A program made the translations under genes and the position numbers. A DNA stretch of 64,000 nucleotides from Camillea tinctor (Eukaryota > Ascomycota > Sordariomycetes > Xylariales > Xylariaceae): assembly GCA_022578605.1 (NCBI GenBank), contig MU394065.1, positions 372,001-436,000 on the forward strand, given 5' to 3'. Shown here piece by piece: positions 1-11,202 of the stretch. Numbering within the stretch: position 1 is the first letter of the stretch; every line of letters starts with the position of its first letter. Below the pieces are notes generated by a model. It had not been told where the DNA came from, ran no database searches, and saw only the letters and a program-made list of their open reading frames with translations.

Positions 1-3000
1 AGGCGAGGCCTTCATCTTCTTCCAGAGATCTTTATCTCGTTTGATTGTAGCCATATCCTCTGCGAGGAGCCTCAGAAGATTCAAGTACTTCTCCGGGCTT
101 TGCAGAATGCTTAATAACCTTGCTGGCTCACCTGCTGCTAATTGAGCAATCTCTAGCTTGGTAGGTTCGGTTTTCGATCCACAGGCGGACAAAAAGGCGT
201 TGGCGGAGTTTCCAAAATCCACGAAATCGAATATTTCTCCGTACATCATCGAACTTCCAAGGTAGCAATGCCGAGGGCTCAAGTGAAGCACGTGGCTGGT
301 CTTAACTTTAGAGTCACCCGAAGATTGCATCACTGATAGCCGTGTTCCCCGTGTGACGGGGACAATAGGCGAGTCGCGGAGCTTAGTGATGAGGGCGCTG
401 CTCAGGTCATTCACGCGACTTGCGAAGTACTCGAACAGGAGTACTGCCTCCCCATGAGAGCCTGGGGGCCGCTTGAGAAGACGTTCAATGCACTCTTGGA
501 TATTTGGGTCTCTAGCAACCCCGAATTTGTTGGCATGAGAATGAAGCTCTCTTTTTAGGATATTAAATCCTAAAACAGCAGCAGCTTCATTGGTAAAACA
601 CCCAGATGGAGCCACAAGCTGTTTGGGATTTCCTTGAAGAGGAAGGAAGGCCTTAGGACTTGAACCGATGTTGAATGCCGCGTAGCCATTGTTGAAATGG
701 AAAGAAATGAAATAATTCATAGCATTTTCTCGCAATGATGGATCGGATGAAGCCATGAGCTCTACTAGTTCAGGAGCAGTTGGATACGGTCTCAGGCCGA
801 GGGCAGAGAGAAACTTGGCTTCAGTAGAGCCAGGCTGCAAGCCGCCACTCGGCCACTGTATGATCCTGAGCTCGAGGGACCGGAGTGGCTTCTTGGGCTC
901 GAAGAGCTCCGAGACCTTGTAAAGTTGAGTACTTGCTTTGCTTGATTCTAGGCCGGGTGGTCCTGCTTCCGCCGGGCATATCCGAGATTCCTTGAGCTTT
1001 CTCATATCATCACTTGGAATATCAGCACGAACTGATGCCAAGTACTTAATGAGTTCGATATGACTCCACTTGGCATGTCCACTACCTTCAGCTTCAGGCG
1101 AGGGATTTAGCAAGCGGTTGAAGATCGTTTCGAGATCGACAGTCTTTCTGACGCCTATTGCAGACAGGAATTTATCTTTTAGTGATGAGCACCCTTCAAT
1201 AGTGGGAAGATCATCAAACAACTTGACAGATTGAAAAAACGATTCGGTTGGTTTTCTCATTCCTAGTTTGGTGGGCATGACAGTGTGAGCCTGAAGTATT
1301 GAGATAACAGTATTCTTCGAGCTCTGGCTCAGGCTGTCCCAGCCCTTAGACAACACGGTTAAAATCCGAATAGCGAATGCGGGCGATGTAGTCATGTTTT
1401 CATTATCTGGCCTTTTCGACCGTGTTTCGATCAAAAAGCGAAGCCAGGGCACTATTTCTAAAGTTTCCCAGCCGAGGGCCTGTAGCTCCTGTGTTGTGCA
1501 GCTCTTGGTAAACTCAAAGGGCATAGTTGTGTAAGGCACTGGCAAGTCCGTCTGGATTTTGTTGGGACTCAAGTAATTCTTGATGTGGGCCAAGGGGATA
1601 ATACCGCCCTGCTCACTGCCGTCGTCACTGACTGCGGCAACTGCACTGTCAAAGAGACGGTCCTTGCTAGCGGCATCAAGTTCGCCTTGTATAGCTTTAT
1701 TGGCAGCCCATTTGATAAAGCTAACAAGCTGGGCCTTGTTGAGAGGTTTCTCTGATAGCTCCGCACGAACATCGTCCACGGTTATCGGCACCAACAGACC
1801 AAACTCGGTCAACTTTTGGACGAAAGCTGCATCTCTCAACTCTGAGGGGATGACAGGAATTCTATCAACAAACTCGGCCAATTCTTTAGATCCAAGACGG
1901 ACCTTGTTGGTCGGGAGCACACCTCGGCTACTATAGATATCTACAGATGGCTTTTTATAGGATGTCCAGAATGCCTCTTCAATAATCTGAGATACGTGGC
2001 CGCTCGGTGTTGAATCGCCAAAAGTGAACGCTTTTAACAGATGCAATGCTTCAGGCATGTACTTGGACGTTTCTTTCGACGTTATGCCAGCCCTGCTATC
2101 TTCAACGGCTCTCTGCAGTTTCATCTGCAGTTCGGCCATTTCATTGGAGAAGGCAAGACGTGTCATAATACCTGCCGCCCGCAGCATCTCGATATTCCAC
2201 GTTCGTACCCATCTCGCATTCAGGTCGATGGCTTCACGCTCGACCGTAGGAATGACAGAGGGGGCGGATATATGCATGCCGGCACCCGTGGTTTGAGTGG
2301 TTGGGAAGCCGATGAATATTCGCCCGCCCCTTTTACTTGGCAATACTGATGCGAAAACATCAGTAGCCTTAGAAACAGGACCCGAAGTTTGCGAGCTCTC
2401 CGAGGCTTGTGTCTCATCATACGATGATGTAAGGATGGATAACTTGGCAACTTTGGGGGGCGGCTTTTTCGTAGCTCGCTCCAATTCCGCAGCAAAACTC
2501 CCACCCACAGAAGTCTTAATGGCCGCGGTGGTAGCTCGGAGAAATATGCTTGATGTGGACTGTGCGGTGATGTCTTCCGAAATGGCTTCTTGGGCGGCCT
2601 TTTCCTCCTTTGCTGCTTTGGCGTGCTTTGATGAAGTATTGGTGGTCAGTCTGGAGAAGAAGCTCCGCAAGGAGGGCATTTCCGAGTTGGCAAACCCATA
2701 GGATTCATTTTTCGCCGAAGTTGCTACCTGGGGCTTCCATCCAATGGCACTCATAAAGGTAGCATCGATTTGTGCACTGGACTGGTCCACACTTTGCACT
2801 CTCATAAGTCGGTCCTTGGTAGTCGTCTCGACATCGGCGGATAGAGGAACATCTACGCTAGGACTAGCCTTCTTGCGCAAGGCAAGGACTCTGTAATCGT
2901 CGATCCAGAATTCGATATGTTGAAGGGCCACAAACGTCAAACTAGTTGCCAGAAATTGGCTAACCGACAGCAGGTTGGGCAAAGTAGTTGTGTTGTTTCT

Positions 3001-3540
3001 ATAATCTAGAACAAAAGCCGTATCCGGGCTACGCTGGTCTTCGGGAAGCTGCAGTTTTCTCGTAAACAGCGCGTTGCCTTTCCAGTAAAAGGCCATGGCC
3101 TCATTTCCCGAACTAATGAAAGGCTCCTCGCAATCAGCGAAAACGCTGTAAAACCCTACACCGAAGGCACCGATTTTGGTTTCGTCGGGGTTACCCTCGG
3201 CGATTCTCTTGAGCCGGCCCCAATCGGTCTTGGTGAAAGGTTGGCCATTGTTTTGTACGATGAGTCGGCGGAGGGTGTGGTTCGCGATAATGTGCTTCAA
3301 AATTTCTGACCGATTCGTAGTCGAAGGCAGGGGAACTTGGGTCGAAGGCAAGGTTTCCCATTTGATCTTAACGGTGGTAGCTTGAGCGTCGGCAGCATTC
3401 TGGATAAGCTCTCGCAAAGTTGTCCATTCTCCCGAGTATCGAGCAAGGACTTTGTCGATGAGGGCTCGGGTATCGACAGTGACAGCTTCCTCGTCTTCGC
3501 CATCCCGCAGAGCCGTAGCTCGCAATCTTCCGTAATCCAT
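1..3540 (-). CDS. HSP90/sacsin-like ATPase-fold protein (DUF3684-type), 3' end outside window
   Basis: The minus strand is open from an ATG at 3540 to the window edge, giving 1,180 codons with no intron and no stop, so the C-terminus is missing. The N-terminus carries a GHKL ATPase fold: an N-box helix RELIQNAADA near residues 43-52 (Glu/Asn for Mg-ATP) and a glycine-rich lid IGAFGVGFYSVF near residues 123-134. This is the arrangement of HSP90, sacsin and the large fungal proteins annotated as DUF3684 or 'NO VEIN-like', usually about 1,700 residues. Residues after about 300 contain Ser/Thr/Ala-rich spacers and then a long alpha-helical region. The cellular role of the fungal family is not established; a chaperone-like or ATP-dependent scaffold role is inference from the fold. 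The start is supported by the N-box lying only about 40 residues downstream. Confidence 0.85.
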   Translation of the reverse strand, partial: MDYGRLRATALRDGEDEEAVTVDTRALIDKVLARYSGEWTTLRELIQNAADAQATTVKIKWETLPSTQVPLPSTTNRSEILKHIIANHTLRRLIVQNNGQPFTKTDWGRLKRIAEGNPDETKIGAFGVGFYSVFADCEEPFISSGNEAMAFYWKGNALFTRKLQLPEDQRSPDTAFVLDYRNNTTTLPNLLSVSQFLATSLTFVALQHIEFWIDDYRVLALRKKASPSVDVPLSADVETTTKDRLMRVQSVDQSSAQIDATFMSAIGWKPQVATSAKNESYGFANSEMPSLRSFFSRLTTNTSSKHAKAAKEEKAAQEAISEDITAQSTSSIFLRATTAAIKTSVGGSFAAELERATKKPPPKVAKLSILTSSYDETQASESSQTSGPVSKATDVFASVLPSKRGGRIFIGFPTTQTTGAGMHISAPSVIPTVEREAIDLNARWVRTWNIEMLRAAGIMTRLAFSNEMAELQMKLQRAVEDSRAGITSKETSKYMPEALHLLKAFTFGDSTPSGHVSQIIEEAFWTSYKKPSVDIYSSRGVLPTNKVRLGSKELAEFVDRIPVIPSELRDAAFVQKLTEFGLLVPITVDDVRAELSEKPLNKAQLVSFIKWAANKAIQGELDAASKDRLFDSAVAAVSDDGSEQGGIIPLAHIKNYLSPNKIQTDLPVPYTTMPFEFTKSCTTQELQALGWETLEIVPWLRFLIETRSKRPDNENMTTSPAFAIRILTVLSKGWDSLSQSSKNTVISILQAHTVMPTKLGMRKPTESFFQSVKLFDDLPTIEGCSSLKDKFLSAIGVRKTVDLETIFNRLLNPSPEAEGSGHAKWSHIELIKYLASVRADIPSDDMRKLKESRICPAEAGPPGLESSKASTQLYKVSELFEPKKPLRSLELRIIQWPSGGLQPGSTEAKFLSALGLRPYPTAPELVELMASSDPSLRENAMNYFISFHFNNGYAAFNIGSSPKAFLPLQGNPKQLVAPSGCFTNEAAAVLGFNILKRELHSHANKFGVARDPNIQECIERLLKRPPGSHGEAVLLFEYFASRVNDLSSALITKLRDSPIVPVTRGTRLSVMQSSGDSKVKTSHVLHLSPRHCYLGSSMMYGEIFDFVDFGNSANAFLSACGSKTEPTKLEIAQLAAGEPARLLSILQSPEKYLNLLRLLAEDMATIKRDKDLWKKMKASP

Positions 3541-4609
3541 TTCGAGGGATAGCTCCTAGAGAAGCATTATCCTACGTCGGTATAAGCAGGCAGTGAGCAA
3601 AGAGAAACAGTAAACGAGTGACTTCGAGCCCGAGGTACGAAGTTAGTGTATAATGATTGGACGGGAGGAAGAGACACAGGGACAAGGCTGAGGCAGTTTC
3701 ACTGCATTGGCCATGGACCGTCCGGAGTTGATGGTTGTGGTGGCGGTGGGTAGGTGGATAGGCAGGTAGTCTAGATCTAGGTCGGAGTGACAAAGGCGTT
3801 ACTTCTGGTGTGGAATGAAAAGGGGGGGCGAAAAAATGGTGATTCGGGTTTTAATTCCGGGGACAAAAGCAGCAAAATTCCTTTTTCCTCTATGACTGGG
3901 CTTAGATGTAGTCTATTGCTGTTGTTGTTGTAGGAGTAATAGTATTGGTAGTGACGATGATGCATTCTTTCGTCTCGGGTTCAAGGGTCCCCCCAGGTCA
4001 CTGAATGCACAAGACTATGTATATATGTACATACATACATGCATACATACTCTGCATACATACATATAGTATGCAAGATACACTAAATACACAGGTCCCA
4101 CTTGACGCATCTGTAGCTTTACTAGTGCCTAGACCCTAGCTTTTATCTCCAAACTCCACCAATATCCGATGTTAGGTTGTCAGGTGTCAGGTGTTGCAAA
4201 AAAGCCTTGAGATACCTACAAACCCCCCACGCCTTGAAGTATCTGTATTTAAAAAAAAAAACAAATCACCATACCCTCCTCTTCAATCAATTAATTCACG
4301 AATGACTCATATATTCATGATTATAAAGATGAAACAACCACAACTCCTCGGAAGCAATGTACACCAACCTAGGTAGATTGACTTATATAGTCCTATCTCT
4401 ATTATTAGATAGGTCTCTGCCATGTACACTAGGTAAGCCATTGAATAAATGAATAAATAAACTAACCTAACCTGATACCTAATAAGTAGTAGGTAGATAG
4501 GCAAGTGGGTGTAGTTATCTCTATTCTAGCCCTAGGGGTCTTCTCAGTATCGTGGTAAGCTTCACCTTACATCATACACCTCATATGCCCGGCGACAATT
4601 TCAAATCTT
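3541..4609. other. Intergenic, no gene seen
   Basis: This stretch lies between the start of the ATPase-fold gene and the stop of the MMTAG2-like gene. It holds the 5' flank of the former, a TACA/TATA microsatellite at about 4015-4072, an A-run near 4250-4262 and several TAGGTA-type hexamers near 4380-4500. No coding potential or RNA gene is recognisable. Confidence 0.6.
4015..4072. repeat. TACA/TATA microsatellite
   Basis: Imperfect tetranucleotide repeats (tatatgtacatacatacat and similar) run through about 58 bases of intergenic DNA. Confidence 0.8.
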
Positions 4610-5395
4610 CTAGACCTCATCTCTTGCCGTACTTCCCCGTTGGTAGTGCTGTGGAGGACTCCTGCTCCGGCGACGGTCTCGCGATCTGGTTCTTTGACCT
4701 TCTCGGCCCTCTCTTCTGTGGCCATCTCTAGACTTGAATGCATCCCGGTCACGATCGCGGCTGTAGCTCCCCCGTCTACGATGCTCGCGTCTCTCAACCC
4801 CGCCATCTCTTGTTGATCTATGGCTGTGAGCCTCATCTCTCCTTCGCGGCGACCTATCGTGGTGGCGGTGTCGATGTCGGTGTCCATCCCGGTCTCGGTC
4901 CCGATCACGTTCTCGACTCCGACTTCGGCTTCTATGCTTTCTTCTATGTTTCCTCCCCGATTCTTCGTGGCGCCTATTCGATCTCCGGCCGTCTTCCTCC
5001 AGGTTTCGGCTCTCTTTCAACGCAGCTGAGGAATTCTCTTCCACTGTGCCTCTGTTCCCACCAACATCAATGCTGTTTGCGCCTGTAGCTTTGCGCTGTG
5101 GGGGCGGAAGCCCTAAGGCGCGGGCGAGCGCATCTTCCTCTATTTCCTTTATCCTCTTCAGCTCTTCTTTTCGCTCTCGCTCCGCTCTCTCCTCCTCTGT
5201 TTCCGTGGAGGAGGCAGCGGTGGCATCCGATTTGGTGTACCAGGAAAGATCACGTCCTTTCTGCCAGCGACCGACAGGCGCTTTGAGGCTGTGGCCAAGG
5301 TAATTTTCGCGATGGTTGGAAGTGGCAACGTCGTCCCAATTGAAATTGACGCCTCCGCGCGATCCTGATTTGCGGATGCTCGAAACGAGATCCAT
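4610..5395 (-). CDS. MMTAG2-like SR-rich protein (kinase phosphorylation domain family)
   Basis: A single-exon ORF of 261 residues starts at an ATG at 5395. Residues 15-55 read like the conserved N-terminal domain of multiple myeloma tumour-associated protein 2 (Pfam 'kinase phosphorylation domain'): GGVNFNWDDV, then RENYLGHSLKAPVGRWQKGR and DLSWYTK. The middle has a charged EEERAERERKEEL helix. Residues from about 145 are an Arg/Ser/Asp/His-rich tail with RSRSRSRERDRDRDRDG-type dipeptides, as in nuclear RNA-associated SR-like proteins. Nuclear localisation and an RNA-processing link are inferred from composition; the family's biochemical role is poorly known. The gene is divergently arranged with MED6, with 478 bases between the two start codons. 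Confidence 0.85.
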   Translation of the reverse strand: MDLVSSIRKSGSRGGVNFNWDDVATSNHRENYLGHSLKAPVGRWQKGRDLSWYTKSDATAASSTETEEERAERERKEELKRIKEIEEDALARALGLPPPQRKATGANSIDVGGNRGTVEENSSAALKESRNLEEDGRRSNRRHEESGRKHRRKHRSRSRSRERDRDRDRDGHRHRHRHHDRSPRRRDEAHSHRSTRDGGVERREHRRRGSYSRDRDRDAFKSRDGHRREGREGQRTRSRDRRRSRSPPQHYQRGSTARDEV

Positions 5396-5873
5396 AATTC
5401 TAGAGGATATCCGTTATTAGAGGAATGTAGACTGCGATTGTAGGTATGCCTTGAAGCCTTCGATTTCGCGATGCGGTTTCGTTTGGTTAAGTGCTGTGAA
5501 TTGAAGTTGGAGAAGGAAGATTGGAAGATTGGCATGCAGATAGCAGGAAACGGGGAAAAAGTAGGTAAATACCTAACCTGCTAACCTAGCTGCTAGCTAC
5601 GCAGCTACAACTGGGAGGAGGTTACAGGCCCCACCATGGCTATATTTTAGTGCGCGAAGATCCCTGTAGATTGACGTTTACTTTACACATGAGCTCCAGT
5701 AACCTAGCACTAGCACCAGCACTAGCACTAGGTACCTAGGTACACTGTCTTAATTTCCAGCCACATGCATCCAACTCAACTTCTTCACTTGTTCATCAAA
5801 TTCCATATTCCCAATATTTCCCAACTCTCCCCCAACCCACCGCATACGTAATTCGAGCACCACAAACGAGAGG
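5396..5873. promoter_or_regulatory. Divergent promoter region, MMTAG2-like / MED6
   Basis: Shared upstream DNA of 478 bases. It contains a short CTAGCA/CCAGCA repeat (about 5704-5730), a palindromic GGTACCTAGGTAC-like stretch (about 5728-5742) and a C/T-rich leader just before the MED6 ATG. No specific transcription factor site is claimed. Confidence 0.5.
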
Positions 5874-6886
5874 ATGGCTACGAATAACGAACCTCCCTTG
5901 GATGAGATCCAATGGCGACACCCTCAGATGGCCCAGTCCATGCAGGGCATCCATTCAAACTCGGTGCTCTTCTACTTTGCCGAGTCGCCTTTTTTCGATC
6001 GCACCTCCAACAACGCCGTGCTTGCCAGTCAGGCCTTATTCAACCCTAATATGTTTCATCTGATCCAGACGCGCGAGTCTTTCGAGGGTCGGTTACGTGA
6101 GATGTCCGGGCTCGAGTTCATAGTCGCGCAAGAGCCCGCTGAGATGGCCCCCGGTACCGGAACAGGTGTTTGGGTCATTCGCAAGCAGACGCGCCGCAAG
6201 AGAGAACCCGAGGACGAGATTACCGTGCATGCAACGTACTACGTTGTTGGGGAAAACATCTATATGGCACCTACGTTGGCACAAGTCCTCAGTTTCAGAT
6301 TGGTTGGTGCCCTCCCAATTCACTGTCTATCCTCGACTCCCTCCAGATACCAGCTAACACTCCCCGCCAAAAACAAAAGACCACAATCTCCTCGGCACTT
6401 AGCCACTGCTTCCCAGCTGCAGACGAAGCAAGGACATGGTCACCCTCTTTAGGTCACTCGTATAAATTACCATCGAGCGCCACGAACCCACGAGCACGGG
6501 CTCTCGAGTCCAGAGGGACTACACCCATGCCTGAGAGTCAATCTCGAGGTAAAGGCACCGGAACCCTAGAAGCGAGGAAAACGGGCCAAGCAGATCCCGA
6601 CTCGCAACTTGCCGAGCTTTCATTTATGGTGCATATGCAGTATGGCGGAGACTATATGGACGAGAATCCAATTACCGGCAAACCAGGAGAGTTCCACCTA
6701 AGTTCGACAGGAAGAAAGGATAAACTACAGATTCCTGTGCTCAACACCTCATTCAAGAGCCCTACCACATCGTCAGAGCCAGGTAAAAAGGACACCAAGG
6801 GTGATAAAACACCCAAGACACCCACGGGCATGTCCAAACCGAAGCGCAAGAAGAGCAAGACGGGCCAGACACCGACTTCCTCATAG
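5874..6886 (+). CDS. MED6: Mediator complex subunit 6
   Basis: Exons 5874-6302 and 6380-6886 join in phase 0 to give 311 residues. The intron has an unusual GTTGGT donor, a GCTAAC branch site and an AAAG acceptor. Exon 1 carries the MED6 head-module fold: the DEIQWRHPQ start, VLFYFAESPFFDRTSNN, the MSGLEFIVAQE segment and YYVVGENIYMAPTLAQVL. Exon 2 resumes with AADEARTWSPSLGHSYKLPSS, also characteristic. MED6 is an essential Mediator head subunit that contacts RNA polymerase II during initiation. The tail is Lys-rich. The TAG stop at 6884-6886 is followed in frame by 15 sense codons encoding a Lys-rich peptide and then TGA, so this allele may be slightly truncated. Confidence 0.93.
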
Positions 6887-8234
6887 GAGAGTGGTCAGTC
6901 GGAGAAGAAGCCCAAGCATAAGAAGGCCAAGTGAAACCAGACTACATAGCCGTCATCTTCTCCTTTGGTTTTGCTATGGGTTACGAACAGGCGTTCATAA
7001 TTAAGGGGAAATTGGAAAAGCGAACTTTGATACCCATCTATCTCGTAGATATGTGATAGACAATTTGATATTTTTAGCAGACTTTTGCAGAATCCTTTGT
7101 TATAATGTGACCGAGTCAATCATAACAGTTATTAGAAGTAGGTTGGTAGGTATATGGCAAAGTCGTAAAGTGGGATGTGCTCGTCAGGACCTCAATACAA
7201 CGGAGGGGCACTAGTCTCTCACTAGGTAGCTATTGACCCAATCTACAATCCAGCTAAATATGTAGGGTACTATGTCGTGACGATTTGTAGAAGTGGAAAA
7301 TATCTTGGAGTCGCCCTGCTAACCTAGGAGGATAGCACTGATACGAGAGAACAGGTACAACTAAAAAACCCCCTTTTTATGGACCCCCTGAGGCCCAAAT
7401 CACTACCAACACAAGATCGATACTTATTCAAAAAACAATACCGGATAAGGTTCATTCTAGCCCAGAATTGATTTCAACTCCTCAACTCCTTATCTGAAAG
7501 CATCAATTGACGAAAAGAAACAAGTAAATGGTGTCGATGAATGGGACTGCAACCCGTTGTGTCAGCAATACTGTTAAAATAAATATCAACTTCATTCGCT
7601 GCGATATATTAAAGAGGACAATTCCATGAAGCAAGGCTAGAAATATTCTTCATTCGGTCCCTAGGTACTGTAAATTACCGATCAACTCAAAAGTCGTCTT
7701 TAATGAATCAAATTTATCCTACATGAGAACAAGTAAAGGAGACAAATTGGGTAGGAAAGAAGATATCATCACTTAGGCCAAGCGTCTACGCCTGTTTACT
7801 GAACGTTTTTGAATCATTTAGCAACTGCTTTAGTGATTCAGGTCATATACTTTCCGTGAACGTGTTTCCTGTGAACGTGCCAGTCATAATACCTAAGCCT
7901 GAGCCTCTTACACCGTTATCTTGCTGTAGAGATGCGGACATGTCTCATATCACACTGAATTACCAACGAAATAGGTTCGGGCAGGTAACGGTTTACGGTC
8001 ATTGGGGCCTAGTAAAGTTTAACCTAGGTGAAAAGCAGAGAGGCAACGGGGAGATGCACTCTGGAACCGGGTTTGTATATGGTCAATGAGTGACTGAAGT
8101 ATAGAAGTAAAGGTTACCTCGATAAATATAATAATCAACATGTCCAGAAGTAATCTCATTTGAGTTACGGTGGCAGTAAATAATTTATATTGTCTTAAAG
8201 GGGAAGAGAACTCGCTTTGTCCCACAGTTAGATA
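6887..8234. other. Intergenic, no gene seen
   Basis: About 1.35 kb between the MED6 stop and the AT-rich element. The first 50 bases continue the MED6 frame past its TAG. The rest has many stops in all frames and no recognisable coding or RNA feature. Confidence 0.55.
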
Positions 8235-8309
8235 CCATCTACCACCACCTGCCGAACACCCCCACCTGCCGAACACGCAAAAATTTAAAATCTCCATATA
8301 AATTACACA
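8235..8309 (+). repeat. Left terminal inverted repeat
   Basis: It begins CCATCTACCACCACCTG and contains two tandem CACCTGCCGAACAC-type units, then an A/T-rich part ending TAAATTACACA. It matches the right repeat at 72 of 75 positions. Confidence 0.9.
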
Positions 8310-9358
8310 TATTTCACGTATATATAATTTACTTATTTTAAGCGCTATTAACTTACTTTTTAAAATTATATATTATTTATTAATTATTTAATATATTTAT
8401 AAAATTAAATTATTTTTAAAAACTTTTAATTTATTTTTTATTATTTTTTTAAATATATATATATAAATAAATATAAAAATTAATATTTTATAATATAAAA
8501 AACTTAAATAAAATGTAAAAATTATAAAATTAAATATTTTATTAATTATAAATAATAAATATTATAAATATAATAAAGTTTTTTATTAAATATTATTATA
8601 TATAATTTTAAATATTTAATATAAACATAATATAAAAAATATATATTTATAAATTATATTACGTAACTTTTAATATTATATAATTATAAATATATAAATT
8701 AATATATTAAAATATATTTAATTTAAATTTAAAAACAGATTTTTAATAATTATTTTATTTAATTAATAATAAAATTTTAAAAAGTTTATTAAAAAAAATT
8801 AAAATTTTTAACGCTTATACCCCACTATAAAAATTTCTTACCTCACTATAATAGCGTTTAAAATATAAAAGTTTTAATAAAATATTTTTAAAAACTATAA
8901 TTAAATAAATAAAATACTTATTAAAAAACAGTTTTAAAATTTATATTAAATATATTTTAAAGTATTTATTATAATATTTATAAATATATAATATTAAATA
9001 TTACGTAATATATTTTATAAATATTTATTATAAATATTATAATTATATTAAATATTTAAAATTAAATATAATAAACTTTAATTAAATTTTTATTTTTATT
9101 TATAATATTTAAAGCTTAAAATTAGTAAAATAAATTATTTTATAATTTTATTATTTTTTATTTATTTTTAGTTTTTATTTTTATTAAATATATATTAATA
9201 TTAATATATTAATATTTTATAATAAAATTAAAAATTAAAATAAAATATATTTATTTATAAAAATTATGTTTTTAAAATATTTTTTAATTAAATTAAATTA
9301 AATTTAAAAAATAAAATTAATATTTCATTAAATGGCGTAGTTATAAGTAATTAAAATG

Positions 9359-9433
9359 TGTGTAATTTATATGGAGATTTAAAATTTTTGCGTGTTCGCC
9401 AGGTGGGGGTGTTCGCCAGGTGGTGGTAGATGG
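9359..9433 (-). repeat. Right terminal inverted repeat
   Basis: Reverse complement of the left repeat with three differences. Two are the same C/G change in both tandem sub-units (CTGGCG instead of CTGCCG); the third is an A/T shift in the A/T-rich part. Confidence 0.9.
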
Positions 9434-11202
9434 TAGTTCAAATACGCAGAAAGGGGTTGAATCCGGTGTAAAGCCGCTCTGTCCACAGCAGACAACCTAT
9501 CTAAGCCAGTCACTGAAGTACAGCTCTCTCTCTAATACAACCTTTATATGTGGTTAATTTAACCAATATTTTACTCTAGCATATCTTAGACCAAGCCCAT
9601 GGTTGATGTACGGGATGCAGGTCCCATTATTCGGAGCTTCTACTTGATTCTTCACAACGCCAGTAGGTTTATAAGATACGAAGGGCGAAGTCCATATCGA
9701 TTCGAACTGCTATGAGTATGTTGGAACACGTCTGGCAAGAATTCAAGAGAGAAAACAAGGGGTTCTTCTTTCGTTTGGGCGGTGTAGATGTTAGATACGA
9801 CGCAAGTGATTTCTCAACCAAGTCTCAGAAACCAGTGCATGTATGCTTTCCAATAGTTTATTCGTCTGCCAACAGCATAAGGACACCTATCTTGTGTGAT
9901 TCTACCCCTTTCCGTCAGGTTCCCAAATTCTATGTTCTTTACTATCAACTCAACAGTTTCTTCTAGGGAACATGTACCATGAAGCAAGCTCGTGTCTAGA
10001 TCCACGCCTCGATACATACGCAGCTCCTTCGAGCCATGTCACTCACCCCTCGACATCGTAAACACAGAACACGTAGGCTACGTTCAAACTTTGATGGTAG
10101 AGACATTAGCAGCTGGGATCTAAGAAAGGGACTTCAATCTAATTTCCCCTACGAGTAGTAACATGCGCAGCTCTTTATCGCATTACACAATACATACCTA
10201 GGTACCTAAATAGTTATATTAAACCCACGATACTATTTAATCTTATAGAGATGAAACCAGATAACAAGCGATGTCACTCAATTAACATTATTAACCCTAC
10301 GTCAAACGGGCGTTACACCGAAAAGGGGGGCGGAGAGACATTTTGAAGTTACACGAAAGGAGAAATAGAAAAACCAAATCTTACTCTGTTATTTTGTTGT
10401 GTGTTTTTTTATTATATTTATTTTTGTTGTTTTGTGCCCGCCCCATCACCGTCCCCGTCATCATCTCCCCCCCTGTGCCACATGCGATTTGCGTAAAACC
10501 TGTCATCTCTATGCACATAAGCTCTTTTCCTCCCTATCCTCTCTGTCTTTCTCTCATTCCTTCTCTGCCCTTTCCTCTTTGATACACCGATGTCTGTCAC
10601 CTATATAGGTTTATGTAGGTAATTTTGGACCAGGATGTATCTCATCTTAACTACACATCTATATAGCTACCTGATCTAGGTATATTCCCCCTTTAGGCGA
10701 TGTATAGATACCTTTTTTTCGGGGATTTCTGGGGGGTTTTTTTTTTCTTACTATATGCGGTCAAGTACTGCGCAATGCTTCTCTCTATCTCTCTACACCT
10801 CTCTCTCCACAATGTTTCTATTATCGTCCCCATTACATATCTTGGGATCTCCGTCTTCGTCATCATTTTCTTTTTTCATCATGTTGCTATCCCTTGCTTA
10901 TACACGCTGGCTCTGCATACACCTAATACCCCCTTCGTATTAGTACTGAAACCTCAAACACAGAACTTCTCAATCCTAAACCTTGATTCTACCTCTTGCG
11001 AATGTCTTTGCCTCCTTAGTTCCTCGTTCTCTCCCATACTTTCTTCAATCCCCCTCTCTGTCTCTACAGACTCCGTAGTCGATATTACTGCCGGTCCCCC
11101 TTCTCCCCTCCCCTCTTTACATGCCTGCCGATCTCAGATCTATTCTCACTCCCCCCGCGTGGGTTTTGCCATCTCATCACAACCCCCTTCTCAGCTCCGC
11201 GA
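9434..11202. other. Intergenic, no gene seen
   Basis: DNA right of the element, leading into the 3' flank of the monooxygenase gene. The part from about 10,340 to 11,200 is C/T-rich on the plus strand and gives long but low-complexity open frames that do not look like protein. Confidence 0.55.

Larger units (their letters stand above)
8235..9433. mobile_element. TIR element with extremely AT-rich interior (degenerate DNA transposon or MITE)
   Basis: A 1,199-bp unit bounded by 75-bp terminal inverted repeats, flanked on both sides by TA (8233-8234 and 9434-9435). A TA duplication is typical of the Tc1/mariner superfamily, including fungal Fot1/pogo elements. Between the repeats I counted about 59 G or C among 1,049 bases, roughly 6% GC, far below the flanks. 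No transposase remnant can be read. Repeat-induced point mutation is the usual cause of such AT bias in ascomycetes and would explain near-total loss of G:C pairs; the sequence alone cannot prove it. A G/C-containing island at about 8811-8857 sits at the element's exact midpoint. The repeats continue in decayed form for some 40 bases inward (a TTACTTAT motif occurs on both sides). Confidence 0.8.

Noticed and set aside
8310..9358. Possible nuclear copy of mitochondrial DNA
   Set aside because: The composition is far more AT-rich than typical fungal mitochondrial DNA, no mitochondrial gene can be read, and the segment is bounded by TIRs with TA duplication.
9685..9700. GATTCGAAC, resembling a tRNA B box
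   Set aside because: No matching acceptor stem, A box or cloverleaf could be drawn on either strand.
9814..10017. Minus-strand frame with LDTSLLHGTCSLEETVELIV
   Set aside because: Short and isolated. The weak resemblance to the end of an ATPase or kinase domain is not enough to call a remnant.
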